Assembly (NCBI RefSeq): GCF_042433085.1
Contig: NZ_JBHLWA010000008.1
Location: forward strand, 1-64,000
Direction of reading: 5' to 3'
DNA length: 64,000 nt
Source: Gallibacterium melopsittaci
GTDB taxonomy: Bacteria > Pseudomonadota > Gammaproteobacteria > Enterobacterales > Pasteurellaceae
The notes below the pieces were generated by a model. It worked only from the letters and a program-made list of their open reading frames with translations. It ran no database searches and was not told where the DNA came from. The position numbers and the translations under genes were made by a program. Position 1 is the stretch's first letter. Each line of letters opens with the position of its first letter. This document shows, piece by piece, positions 44,260-53,200 of the stretch.

Positions 44260-45060
44260 ATGGCTAGTGAGTTTTTAACTTATCCTCAATTTGATCCTGT
44301 TATATTTTCTCTTGGACCTATTGCATTACGCTGGTATGGCTTAATGTATCTAATTGGTTTTCTGTTTGCTCGTTGGTTAGGGATTCGTCGAGTTAAACAA
44401 CCTAATAGTGGTTGGACAGTCGATCAATTTGATAACCTACTTTTTAACGGCTTTTTAGGCGTGTTTTTAGGTGGACGAATTGGGTATGTACTGTTTTATC
44501 AATTTGATCTCTTTTTAAGCGATCCAGCCTATTTATTCCGAGTTTGGGAAGGCGGAATGTCTTTTCATGGTGGTTTACTTGGTGTCATTATTTCAATGTG
44601 GCTTACTGCACGTAGTCAGAAACGTCAATTCTTTGCAGTAGCTGATTTTGTCGCACCGTTGATTCCATTTGGTTTAGGAATGGGGCGAATTGGTAACTTT
44701 ATCAATGATGAGTTATGGGGACGTGTAACTGATGTGCCTTGGGCTGTATTATTTCCGTCAGGAGGTTATTTGCCACGCCATCCTTCCCAACTCTATGAAG
44801 CCTGTTTAGAAGGTGTTGCACTGTTTATTATTTTAAATCTTTTTATTCGTAAAGCTCGTCCAATAGGTTCTGTTTCTGGCTTATTTTTATTCTGTTACGG
44901 ATTATTCCGCTTTATTGTCGAATTTTTCCGTGAACCTGATCCACAACTCGGACTCTATTTCGGTCATGAAATTTCAATGGGACAAATTTTATCGACACCA
45001 ATGATTTTGATTGGATTTGGTTTAATTTGGTTTGCCTATCAACGACAAGGAAAACAATGA
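44260..45060 (+). CDS. lgt: Prolipoprotein diacylglyceryl transferase
   Basis: Adds diacylglycerol to the lipobox cysteine of prelipoproteins, the first step of lipoprotein maturation. The 266-residue, seven-helix protein has the signature GMGRIGNFINDELWGR and the HGG motif in GGMSFHGGLLG, plus RHPSQLYEA. It overlaps thyA by four bases (ATGA), as in Escherichia coli, where lgt and thyA are adjacent. Confidence 0.97.
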   Translation: MASEFLTYPQFDPVIFSLGPIALRWYGLMYLIGFLFARWLGIRRVKQPNSGWTVDQFDNLLFNGFLGVFLGGRIGYVLFYQFDLFLSDPAYLFRVWEGGMSFHGGLLGVIISMWLTARSQKRQFFAVADFVAPLIPFGLGMGRIGNFINDELWGRVTDVPWAVLFPSGGYLPRHPSQLYEACLEGVALFIILNLFIRKARPIGSVSGLFLFCYGLFRFIVEFFREPDPQLGLYFGHEISMGQILSTPMILIGFGLIWFAYQRQGKQ

Positions 45061-45911
45061 TGAAAGCATATCTCGATTTGTGCCAACGTATTATTAATGA
45101 AGGCGTTTGGGTGGAAAATAAGCGTACAGGGAAACGTTGTTTAACGGTGATTAATGCTGATTTAACTTATGATGTGGCAAATAATCAATTCCCGTTAATC
45201 ACGACACGTAAGAGTTTTTGGAAAGCGGCGATTGCTGAATTATTAGGTTATCTACGAGGTTATAGTAATGCAGCAGATTTTCGTCGTTTAGGGACAAAAA
45301 CATGGGATGCTAATGCCAATGAGAATGCCGCTTGGTTAGCGAATCCAAACCGTCAAGGCGAAGATGATATGGGGCGTGTATATGGTGTACAAGGCAGACA
45401 ATGGCGTAAGCCCAATGGTGAAACAGTCGATCAGTTAAAGAAGATTATCCATAATCTAAGTCAAAAAATTGATGATCGTGGTGAGATTCTGACTTTCTAT
45501 AATCCAGGTGAAATTGAGTTAGGTTGTCTGCGACCTTGTATGCATACCCATACTTTTTCTTTATTGGGTGATACGCTTTATCTCACCAGTTATCAACGTT
45601 CTTGTGATGTACCGTTAGGCTTAACATTTAATCAGATTCAAGTTTTCACTTTATTAGCACTTGTTGCACAAATTACAGGGAATAAACCAGGGCTAGCGTT
45701 CCATAAAATTATTAATGCGCATATTTATGAAGATCAATTAGATCTGATGCAGAATGTGCAATTAAAACGTGAACCGTTGCCATTGCCACAATTAGAAATC
45801 AATCCAGACATTAAAACGTTAGAAGATCTAGAAACTTGGGTAACATTAGATGATTTTAAAGTACATAATTATCAATGCCACCCAGCGATTAAATATCCAT
45901 TTTCGGTGTAG
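45057..45911 (+). CDS. thyA: Thymidylate synthase
   Basis: Methylates dUMP to dTMP using methylene-THF. The start is one of two consecutive ATGs at 45057 and 45060 that overlap the lgt stop. The active-site region has PCMHTHTF with the catalytic Cys, SYQRSCDVPLGLTFN and HIYEDQ. At 284 residues it belongs to the group that shares the Haemophilus insert pattern (ADFRRLGTKTWDANANENAAWLANP) rather than the 264-residue Escherichia coli form. A strong terminator follows. Confidence 0.96.
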   Translation: MMKAYLDLCQRIINEGVWVENKRTGKRCLTVINADLTYDVANNQFPLITTRKSFWKAAIAELLGYLRGYSNAADFRRLGTKTWDANANENAAWLANPNRQGEDDMGRVYGVQGRQWRKPNGETVDQLKKIIHNLSQKIDDRGEILTFYNPGEIELGCLRPCMHTHTFSLLGDTLYLTSYQRSCDVPLGLTFNQIQVFTLLALVAQITGNKPGLAFHKIINAHIYEDQLDLMQNVQLKREPLPLPQLEINPDIKTLEDLETWVTLDDFKVHNYQCHPAIKYPFSV

Positions 45912-45922
45912 TTCTTTCAACA

Positions 45923-45950
45923 AAAAATCCCCGATTTTTCGGGGATTTTT
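45923..45950. terminator. Terminator between thyA and iolG
   Basis: AAAATCCCCGA-TTTT-TCGGGGATTTTT forms a G/C-rich stem with A and T runs at the two ends. It lies 11 bp past the thyA stop and 15 bp from the convergent iolG stop, and so is bidirectional. Confidence 0.9.
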
Positions 45951-45965
45951 ACTACATAAAGTCAA

Positions 45966-46976
45966 TTAAGCGACTTCGCTAATTTTAACTGGACGACCTT
46001 CATCTAATGATTTTTTCGCAGCTAAAGCGATTAACACTGGTTGTAAACCATCATTGCCGTTTACTAGTGTTGGTTTATCATTAACGATTGAATCTACGAA
46101 GCATTTAATTTCATCAGCAAATGATTGCATATAACGCTCAAGGAAGAAATATTTTGGTTTTTCTGCAATCACGCCAGCTTCGCAAGAATAAACAGCGGTT
46201 GAATCAGTATCGTTGCGAGTTTGTACCGCACCTTTTGAGCCAAATACTTCAGCACGTTGGTCATAACCATAAACTGCTTTACGACTATTATCGATCACAC
46301 CAATCGCACCGTTTGCAAGTTTTAAGGTAATCACTGCTGTATCAATATCGCCTGCTTTACCAATTTCAGGGTTCACTAATACGCCACCAGCCGCATAGAC
46401 TTCCACTACTTCGCTACCAGATAAATAACGGATCATATCGAAATCGTGAATTGTCATATCAAAGAATAAACCGCCAGATACTTTTACATATTCAATAGGT
46501 GGTGCGTCTGGATCACGAGAGGTAACACGAATTAAATGTGGTTCGCCAATATCGCCAGCTACAACACGATCTTTAATCGCTTTAAAGTTATGATCGAAAC
46601 GACGGTTAAAACCAACTTGGAATTTAACGCCTGCTTTGGCAACAACATCAAGTACTTCACGGATCTTATCTTTATTTGGATCAATTGGTTTTTCACAGAA
46701 GATATGTTTGCCTGCTTGTGCGGCTTCAATCGAAATAGGGGCGTGTGTATTGGTTGAGGAACACACTAATACTGCGTCAATTTCTGGATCTTGCAGAATT
46801 TTACGATAATCATCGTAAACATTTGGGATACCCATACTAGCCGCCCAACTTTGTAGTTCTTCTGTAACTTTAATATCTGAAATGGCTTTAATTTCTGCTC
46901 CTTTCACATATTTACTGATACTTTCTGAATGTACACGACCGATACGACCTGCACCAATAATACCCACTTTAATCAT
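45966..46976 (-). CDS. iolG: Inositol 2-dehydrogenase
   Basis: NAD-dependent oxidation of myo-inositol to 2-keto-myo-inositol (scyllo-inosose). The 336-residue Gfo/Idh/MocA protein has the Rossmann motif GIIGAGRIGRVHSE, the EKP motif in HIFCEKPID, and the catalytic-region GGLFFDMTIHDFDM. It is the third gene of the iolD-iolE-iolG operon, 11 bp after iolE. Confidence 0.95.
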   Translation of the reverse strand: MIKVGIIGAGRIGRVHSESISKYVKGAEIKAISDIKVTEELQSWAASMGIPNVYDDYRKILQDPEIDAVLVCSSTNTHAPISIEAAQAGKHIFCEKPIDPNKDKIREVLDVVAKAGVKFQVGFNRRFDHNFKAIKDRVVAGDIGEPHLIRVTSRDPDAPPIEYVKVSGGLFFDMTIHDFDMIRYLSGSEVVEVYAAGGVLVNPEIGKAGDIDTAVITLKLANGAIGVIDNSRKAVYGYDQRAEVFGSKGAVQTRNDTDSTAVYSCEAGVIAEKPKYFFLERYMQSFADEIKCFVDSIVNDKPTLVNGNDGLQPVLIALAAKKSLDEGRPVKISEVA

Positions 46977-46987
46977 TTTAAAACTCC

Positions 46988-47884
46988 TTAAATTCCAGCT
47001 ACATCTTTAATATATTTACGACCTTTAACGGCATACTCAAATGGATTAGCTAATGCAGGATCTTGTTCTGCTTCGACGACCATCCAGCCTTTGTAATTAT
47101 GTTTTTCGAGAATGTCAAAAATTGGTTTGAAATCAATAACACCATCTCCAGGTACAGTAAAGGTTCCTTTTTTCACCCCCTCTAAGAAACTGAGATCGTT
47201 TGCTTTTACTTCTGCAACTACTTCATCACGCACATCTTTTAAATGCACATGAACAATACGATCAACATATTTTTCCAGTACCGCTAACATAGCTTGTTGG
47301 CTACCTTCAGAATAATAGATATGGCCAGAGTCGAAGAGGAGATAAACATCATCATTGGTGATTTCCATATATTTATCAATTTCAGCTGGGGTTTGAATAC
47401 CAGTACCCATATGGTGGTGTAAACAAACTTTCATTCCTTTTTCAGCAGCTAATTTGGCTAATTCGTTATAGCCTTCTGCTAGTAGTTGCCATTCTGCTTC
47501 AGTAAAGACAGTTTTTTCTTTGAAAATAGATTTTGCTTGTCCTTGAATACTACGACTTTGTTCTGAACAACCGATAACTTTTGCTCCCATTGCGTGTAAG
47601 AAATCACGATGTTGAATAAATCCTTGAATAGTTTCTTCTTTTTTACCATCAACAAAGAATGTACTAAACCACGCATTACAAATTTGGATGCCACGAACAT
47701 CAAGTTTATGCTTTAATACTGCAATATCACGAGGATATTTATTGCCTACTTCACAACCTTGATAGCCAGCAAGTGCCATTTCACTCACACATTGTTCAAA
47801 TGTATTTTCGCTCCCTAATTCTGGAAGATCGTCGTTGGTCCAGCCGATAGGGGCAATACCGAGTTTTACATTTTCAGATTTCAT
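46988..47884 (-). CDS. iolE: Inosose dehydratase
   Basis: Dehydrates 2-keto-myo-inositol to 3D-(3,5/4)-trihydroxycyclohexane-1,2-dione. The 298-residue TIM-barrel protein (xylose isomerase-like fold) begins with the family segment VKLGIAPIGWTNDDLPELG and contains the metal-site regions CLHHHMGTGIQT, LLFDSGHIYYSEG and VHLKDVR. It lies between iolD and iolG, which catalyse the following and preceding steps. Confidence 0.94.
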   Translation of the reverse strand: MKSENVKLGIAPIGWTNDDLPELGSENTFEQCVSEMALAGYQGCEVGNKYPRDIAVLKHKLDVRGIQICNAWFSTFFVDGKKEETIQGFIQHRDFLHAMGAKVIGCSEQSRSIQGQAKSIFKEKTVFTEAEWQLLAEGYNELAKLAAEKGMKVCLHHHMGTGIQTPAEIDKYMEITNDDVYLLFDSGHIYYSEGSQQAMLAVLEKYVDRIVHVHLKDVRDEVVAEVKANDLSFLEGVKKGTFTVPGDGVIDFKPIFDILEKHNYKGWMVVEAEQDPALANPFEYAVKGRKYIKDVAGI

Positions 47885-47915
47885 AAATATCTCCTAAAGG
47901 AAAAATGAGTAAATA

Positions 47916-49850
47916 TTAATAACGTCTTGCTTCATTGATGCGTACTTGTGAGTGAGCATAGGCTTGACGAATACGTTCTTTGCTAGAAACTTCTGCTACC
48001 CCAACGTGCCACCAACTGCCATAACCGTGAACCATCGTTTTAGGTAAAACTTTTACATCAATTAATGTTGGAACAGTTTGTGTTTTAGCATCAGCTAAAG
48101 CAGCGAGTAATTCATCTTCATTGCGAACGGTATAAGTTTTACAACCATAACTTGCCGCATTCATAGCAAAATCAATCGGAATGAAGCCAGCATCTAGTTT
48201 ATTGGTGGCTGGATTTCTGAAACGAAATTCAGTACAGAAACTGTCCATACCGTGTCCAACTTGTAAATTATTGATACAACCATTGGTCATATTGTCGAAG
48301 AGCACAACATTAATTTTTTTGTGTTCTTGTACGGCAGTCACTAATTCAGTGTGTAACATGAGGTAAGAGCCATCACCGAGTAAGGTATAAACTTCTTTGT
48401 TTGGTTCTGCCAATTTTGCCCCTAAAGAGGCGGCAATTTCATATCCCATACAAGAGTAGCCATATTCAAGATGGTAAGTGTTCTCCCCTTTTGCTTGCCA
48501 TACACGTTGTAAGTCGCCTGGTAAACTACCTGCGGCAGCCACAATGATGTCATTTTCACCAAGTTGTTGATTTAAAATGCCAAGTACACGGCTTTGTGTT
48601 AAGCAAGAACCTGTTAATTTGATAAATTCATCAAAAATTTTGTTGCGATTAGGTAATGCATCATTGACTTCAGGCACAAAGTTTTCTGCGTAAGTAACGT
48701 GTGCAACCCGATGTAACTCTTCTGCCATTTGTTGTTTAGCTGCGGTAACTTGTTCACCCCATTGTGCTTGATAGCCAACAAGTAGAGGTTGTAACTGTTG
48801 GAGTGCCGTTTTTGCGTCAGCAGTCATTTGTACGCCATCAAGTTTATAAGCGTCAAAACGTGCTACATTGATATTGAGATAGTCAACTTCTTCATTTTGG
48901 AAAATCCATTTAGAGGAAGTGGTGAAATCGGTATAACGTGTACCAATACCAATCACTAAATCAGCATCTTTAGCAAGTAAATTTGCTGCTAAGCAGCCAG
49001 TTTCACCAACACCACCTACATTTAATGGGTGATCTGCCACAATCGCACTTTTGCCTGCTTGCGTTTCGGCAAATGGAATTTGATAGGCTTCAGCAAATGC
49101 TTTGAGTTGTTGTGCTGCTTCAGAATAACGAACACCGCCCCCACAAATAATTAATGGTTTTTTCTTACTTTTAATTAATTCAACAGCTTGGGTAAGCATT
49201 GCTTCGGTAGCAGGCGTTCTTTCTACTCTATGAATACGTTTGGCAAAGAAATAGTCAGGATAATCATACGCCTCTGCTTGTACATCTTGTGGTAATGCAA
49301 TAGTAACGGCACCAGTTTCAGCTGGATCAGTTAAAACACGCATTGCATTGATACACGCACTCATTAATTGTTCAGGACGAGTTACACGATCCCAATATTT
49401 ACTTACAGCACGGAATGCATCGTTAGTACTGATGCTTAAATCATAAGGTTGTTCAATTTGTTGCAATACAGGATCTGGTTGACGAGTAGCGAATACATCA
49501 CCTGGTAATAATAATAGTGGAATACGGTTTGCTGTTGCGGTTGCGGCAGCAGTGATCATATTTGCTGCACCTGGACCTACGGAAGAAGTACACGCATAAA
49601 TTTGTTTTCTGAGCTTTTGTTTGGCAAAGCCAGTTGCGATATGTGCCATTCCTTGTTCATTTCGTCCTTGATGAACAATTAAATCACCACTGTCTTGTTC
49701 TAATGCTTGGCCTAAACCTAATACATTCCCATGACCAAAAATGCCAAAGATACCTTTAACGAATTTTGTTACTTTACCGTCAACTTCAATATATTGATTA
49801 TCAAGAAATTTGACGAGTGCTTGAGCAACAGTGAGACGTTGAGTTTTCAT
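47916..49850 (-). CDS. iolD: 3D-(3,5/4)-trihydroxycyclohexane-1,2-dione hydrolase
   Basis: Thiamine-diphosphate enzyme that opens the inositol-derived ring to 5-deoxy-glucuronate. The 644-residue protein has an N-terminal TPP-family pyrimidine domain (GIFGIFGHGNVLGLG, NEQGMAHIATGFAKQ with the catalytic Glu), a central domain, and a C-terminal pyrophosphate domain with GDGSYLMLHTELVTAVQ and FDNMTNGCINNLQ. It is the first gene of the minus-strand iol operon and is divergent from iolC. Confidence 0.95.
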   Translation of the reverse strand: MKTQRLTVAQALVKFLDNQYIEVDGKVTKFVKGIFGIFGHGNVLGLGQALEQDSGDLIVHQGRNEQGMAHIATGFAKQKLRKQIYACTSSVGPGAANMITAAATATANRIPLLLLPGDVFATRQPDPVLQQIEQPYDLSISTNDAFRAVSKYWDRVTRPEQLMSACINAMRVLTDPAETGAVTIALPQDVQAEAYDYPDYFFAKRIHRVERTPATEAMLTQAVELIKSKKKPLIICGGGVRYSEAAQQLKAFAEAYQIPFAETQAGKSAIVADHPLNVGGVGETGCLAANLLAKDADLVIGIGTRYTDFTTSSKWIFQNEEVDYLNINVARFDAYKLDGVQMTADAKTALQQLQPLLVGYQAQWGEQVTAAKQQMAEELHRVAHVTYAENFVPEVNDALPNRNKIFDEFIKLTGSCLTQSRVLGILNQQLGENDIIVAAAGSLPGDLQRVWQAKGENTYHLEYGYSCMGYEIAASLGAKLAEPNKEVYTLLGDGSYLMLHTELVTAVQEHKKINVVLFDNMTNGCINNLQVGHGMDSFCTEFRFRNPATNKLDAGFIPIDFAMNAASYGCKTYTVRNEDELLAALADAKTQTVPTLIDVKVLPKTMVHGYGSWWHVGVAEVSSKERIRQAYAHSQVRINEARRY

Positions 49851-49932
49851 TGCTTTCTCCTTTTAATAAATCGGATCAATTACTCTTGATTGGCATCTAT
49901 TTTACTCAAAAAATTTTTCAATAAAATGAAAT

Positions 49933-49950
49933 ATGAAATATAAATTTCAT
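49933..49950. promoter_or_regulatory. Candidate operator of the iol regulator
   Basis: ATGAAAT-ATAA-ATTTCAT is a perfect 7-bp inverted repeat about 83 bp upstream of iolD. A second ATGAAAT half lies just to the left at 49925. The same right half, within the shared 11-mer AAATTTCATTT, recurs before the RpiR-type regulator gene. RpiR-family repressors bind such A/T-rich dyads. The assignment is inferred from repetition and position only. Confidence 0.5.
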
Positions 49951-50065
49951 TTTTGAGAAGTAGATCAACTATTTTAAAAATTTTTACTAAAAAATGAGGA
50001 TTAATTGTTCAGTTAACTTATTCTGTTGGGTAGAGAAAAAAATTTTTTATGGTTTGTAAGAAAAA

Positions 50066-50089
50066 ATTTTGCGATCTTTATCGCAAAAT
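50066..50089. promoter_or_regulatory. Perfect inverted repeat upstream of iolC
   Basis: ATTTTGCGAT-CTTT-ATCGCAAAAT is a 10-bp perfect stem 105 bp before the iolC start. No long T-run follows, so it is more likely a protein-binding dyad or a leader stem than a terminator. Its core differs from the ATGAAAT dyad. Confidence 0.45.
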
Positions 50090-50193
50090 AGAGCATAATA
50101 GGTGGAAAATTGAAATTTTTATTCTAAAATTAAAATCGATAGATTTTTTATTTTCTTTGAATGTGAATTAAAACTGATTTTAGGAGGCAGGAA

Positions 50194-52098
50194 ATGTCTA
50201 AAACATTAGATGTCATTTGTTTAGGGCGTGTTGCAGTGGATTTATACTCACAACAAATAGGTTCTCGTTTAGAAGATGTAAGTAGCTTTTCTAAATATTT
50301 AGGTGGCTCATCTGGTAATGTAGCTTATGGAACAGCTATTCAAGGTTTAAAGTCTTCTATGTTAGCACGAGTTGGTGATGAACATATGGGGCGTTTCTTG
50401 CGTGAAGAATTACAAAGTGTAGGTGTCGATACTAGCCATTTGATTACGGATAAAGAACGTTTAACTGCGCTTGTTATTTTAGGTATTAAAGATACAGAAA
50501 CCTTCCCACTGATTTTCTACCGTGATAACTGTGCGGATATGGCAATTACCGCAGAGGATTTTAGTGAAGACTATATTGCTTCAGCTAAAGCATTAGCGAT
50601 TACAGGTACACACTTATCTCACCCAAAAACTCGCCATGCGGTGTTAACGGCATTGGAATATGCAGGGCGTAATGGTACGAAGCGTTTATTAGATATTGAT
50701 TATCGTCCTGTGTTGTGGGGATTAACGTCGTTAGGTGATGGGGAAACTCGCTATATTGATTCTGCAGCAGTAACTAAGTCTTTACAAGAAGTGCTACACC
50801 ATTTTGATGTATTGGTTGGTACAGAAGAGGAGTTTCATATCGCAGGAGGTTCAACCGATACTTTAACCGCATTAAAAAATGTACGTAAATTCACACAAGC
50901 AACATTAGTCTGTAAACGAGGTGCTTTAGGTTGTTCGGTCTTTGAGGGAGCTATTCCAGATGATCTTGATGGCGGATTAAATGTTTATGGAGTGCGGGTT
51001 GCCGTATTAAATGTCTTAGGGGCAGGTGATGCCTTTATGTCGGGCTTATTGCGTGGTTATGTAAACGGTGAAGGTTGGGAGCAAGCGTGCCGTTATGCGA
51101 ATGCTTGTGGTGCATTAGTCGTTTCTCGCCATGGTTGTGCACCAGCGATGCCAACTAAAGCTGAGCTAGATGACTATCTCTCTCGTGCCGAATCGGTTCC
51201 TCGTCCTGATTTAGATGAAACCTTAAATCATTTACATCGTGTTACTACCCGTAAACAAGATTGGGAAAATCTCTGTATTTTTGCCTTTGACCATCGGATG
51301 CAGCTAGAAGATATGGCTGCGAAGTGCGGGGCTGATGTTAAACGGATTCCAAAACTTAAACAGTTATTGTTACAAGCTGCTGAACAAACAGCAAAAGAAG
51401 AAGGCATTTACCAAGGTCAAGCAGGTATTTTAGCCGATACTACCTATGGGCAAGATGCGTTGAATGCGATCACAGGGAAAAAATGGTGGATTGGTCGTCC
51501 TATTGAAAAACCAGGTTCACGTCCACTAGAGCTTGAACATGGGGATTTAGGTAGTCAATTAATTTCATGGCCGAAAGAACACGTTGTAAAATGTTTAACT
51601 TTCTATCACCCAAATGACAATGAAAGCATTAAACAACGCCAAGACCATAAATTATTAGAGGTGTATCAAGCGTGTTGTCGAACTGGACATGAGCTATTGT
51701 TAGAGGTTATTTTGCCAAAAGATATGGAGCAAAATGAAACTTATTATTTAGATATTGTTCGCCATATCTATCAGTTGGGTATTAAACCAGATTGGTGGAA
51801 ATTACCAGGAATGACATCTATTACTTGGCAACAACTTACTGCAGTAATCAATGCAAATGATAAATATTGTCGAGGTATCTTGATTTTAGGTTTAGATGCA
51901 CCAGAAAGCGTATTTGATGCAACGTTTAAAGAGGCTGCATTAGCACCAATGGTAAAAGGTTTTGCTGTTGGAAGAACAATTTTTGGCGAACCTTCTGCAC
52001 AATGGTTAGCTAATGAGTTAGATGATCAAGCATTGGTTAGTGCAGTTTCAGAGAAATATCGTCGCTTAATCCATCTTTGGAAGAAGTATCGTGGTTAA
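50194..52098 (+). CDS. iolC: 5-dehydro-2-deoxygluconokinase fused to a DUF2090 domain
   Basis: The N-terminal part (residues 1 to about 330) is a PfkB-family kinase. It has the entry motif GGSSGNVAYGTAIQGL and the catalytic GAGDAFMSGLLRG with Asp279. It phosphorylates 5-dehydro-2-deoxy-D-gluconate. The C-terminal part, starting near DWENLCIFAFDHRMQLEDMA, is a DUF2090 domain resembling class I aldolase-like barrels. Fused proteins of this type have been proposed to carry the next step, 5-dehydro-2-deoxyphosphogluconate cleavage, in place of IolJ. Length is 634 residues. It is divergent from iolDEG and convergent with the regulator gene. Confidence 0.9.
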   Translation: MSKTLDVICLGRVAVDLYSQQIGSRLEDVSSFSKYLGGSSGNVAYGTAIQGLKSSMLARVGDEHMGRFLREELQSVGVDTSHLITDKERLTALVILGIKDTETFPLIFYRDNCADMAITAEDFSEDYIASAKALAITGTHLSHPKTRHAVLTALEYAGRNGTKRLLDIDYRPVLWGLTSLGDGETRYIDSAAVTKSLQEVLHHFDVLVGTEEEFHIAGGSTDTLTALKNVRKFTQATLVCKRGALGCSVFEGAIPDDLDGGLNVYGVRVAVLNVLGAGDAFMSGLLRGYVNGEGWEQACRYANACGALVVSRHGCAPAMPTKAELDDYLSRAESVPRPDLDETLNHLHRVTTRKQDWENLCIFAFDHRMQLEDMAAKCGADVKRIPKLKQLLLQAAEQTAKEEGIYQGQAGILADTTYGQDALNAITGKKWWIGRPIEKPGSRPLELEHGDLGSQLISWPKEHVVKCLTFYHPNDNESIKQRQDHKLLEVYQACCRTGHELLLEVILPKDMEQNETYYLDIVRHIYQLGIKPDWWKLPGMTSITWQQLTAVINANDKYCRGILILGLDAPESVFDATFKEAALAPMVKGFAVGRTIFGEPSAQWLANELDDQALVSAVSEKYRRLIHLWKKYRG

Positions 52099-52128
52099 AT
52101 AGGCTTTTTTAAGTAGAAGAGTAAACGT

Positions 52129-52163
52129 ATAACCTAACCAGTAATTGGTTAGGTTATTTTTTT
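52129..52163. terminator. Terminator between iolC and the iol regulator
   Basis: ATAACCTAACCA-GTAAT-TGGTTAGGTTAT is a perfect 12-bp stem followed by TTTTTT on the plus strand. It lies 30 bp after the iolC stop and close to the convergent regulator stop at 52169. Confidence 0.88.
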
Positions 52164-52168
52164 ATGAA

Positions 52169-53005
52169 TTATTGTAAGTTTTCTTCTTGTTGGAAAGCTA
52201 AGGAAATTGCAAGGCTCTGAACCAAATTCATCGTTGAACATTGTGAACGGAAACCATTGATATGCGCTTCTTTAATCACAAAAGCGATATCGCTAAAACT
52301 CACTAATGGACTAAGTTGGCTATCTGTAATAGCGATTTGTTTAACACCAGCTTGTGCCACGGAATCCAAAATATTCAGTGTTTCTTTTGCATAAGGTGCA
52401 AAACTGATTGCTACGACTACATCACCAGGTTTAATCAGATTTAACTGTTCTTCAAACATTCCTCCAAGACCATCAATAATATAAGAACGGCGATTGAGGT
52501 GATGCAGAGCATAATTTAAATAACAAGCAATGCTGTAAGAACGTTTCAATCCAATAATAAAAATATTGTTGGCTTTATCTAACAATTTCACTGCATCGTT
52601 GAGTTGTTTAATATCAATGTTAGTTGCTAGTTGAGTTAATGCGGTAGCATTCGCATGAGAGAACACCGCTAGAATATTTTCAGGGCTATTTTGTTCAGTA
52701 TGGTCTGCATCCATCTTATGAAACAATTCGGCACGTTCTTTATAATCAGCTGTTGATTCCATCAAACTTTCTTTAAAGACTTGCTTCATTTCATTAAAAC
52801 CACTGAAATCAAACACATTTGCAAAGCGGATTAAGGTTGATGGCGGAACTTCTGCTCGTTCAGCGATAACAGCTACGGTATCAAATACAACGCTATTTGG
52901 ATTATCTAAAATATATTTAGCGACCTGCTTTAAGCGTTTACTTAAACTGTCATAACGTTCCCTGATTTGGTTCTCTAATTGTTCAACTTTGATCGATTTA
53001 TTCAT
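52169..53005 (-). CDS. iolR: RpiR/MurR-family transcriptional regulator of the iol locus
   Basis: The 278-residue protein has an N-terminal RpiR helix-turn-helix domain (SLSKRLKQVAKYILDNPNSVVFDTVAVIAERAEVPPSTLIRFAN) and a C-terminal SIS sugar-phosphate isomerase domain (NNIFIIGLKRSYSIACYLNYAL, VVVAISFAPYAKETLNIL, IAITDSQLSPL) that senses a sugar phosphate. Its position beside iolC and the shared palindrome motif indicate that it regulates the iol genes and itself. The symbol is assigned by context. It is unrelated in fold to the DeoR-type IolR of Bacillus. Confidence 0.82.
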   Translation of the reverse strand: MNKSIKVEQLENQIRERYDSLSKRLKQVAKYILDNPNSVVFDTVAVIAERAEVPPSTLIRFANVFDFSGFNEMKQVFKESLMESTADYKERAELFHKMDADHTEQNSPENILAVFSHANATALTQLATNIDIKQLNDAVKLLDKANNIFIIGLKRSYSIACYLNYALHHLNRRSYIIDGLGGMFEEQLNLIKPGDVVVAISFAPYAKETLNILDSVAQAGVKQIAITDSQLSPLVSFSDIAFVIKEAHINGFRSQCSTMNLVQSLAISLAFQQEENLQ

Positions 53006-53061
53006 AATTCTGTGTAGGATGAGTGAAATGTAATCAATATTCTACGCAATATTGGCACAAT

Positions 53062-53079
53062 TTGAAAAGGAAATTTCAT
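53062..53079. promoter_or_regulatory. Imperfect copy of the candidate iol operator upstream of the regulator gene
   Basis: TTGAAAA-GGAA-ATTTCAT keeps the right half of the iolD dyad exactly and five of seven bases of the left half, with the same 4-base gap. It lies 57 bp upstream of the regulator start on the minus strand, a plausible place for autoregulation. Confidence 0.42.
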
Positions 53080-53135
53080 TTCTCTGCATTATGATATAAA
53101 AATGAGGAGTAATAGAAAATTCTTAAGATAATACT

Positions 53136-53162
53136 CTTGAAATCTAATGCTTATCCCCAATA
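53136..53162 (+). promoter_or_regulatory. Sigma-32-like promoter of prlC
   Basis: CTTGAAA at 53136-53142 is followed after 12 bp by CCCCAATA at 53155-53162, close to the RpoH consensus and to the groESL promoter in this window. It lies 39 bp before the prlC start. prlC/opdA is heat-inducible in Escherichia coli, so the match is functionally sensible. Confidence 0.65.
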
Positions 53163-53200
53163 ACTAGGGGCGTGTTTTTTTATAAAAAAGGATAATTATT

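Larger units (their letters stand above)
49851..50193. other. Divergent promoter region between iolD and iolC
   Basis: 343 bp with no gene and very high A/T content. Two palindromes stand out. One is the ATGAAAT-N4-ATTTCAT dyad at 49933-49950, near iolD. The other is a 10-bp inverted repeat at 50066-50089, nearer to iolC. Both are described separately. A purine-rich ribosome binding site (TAGGAGGCAGG) directly precedes the iolC ATG. Confidence 0.6.
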
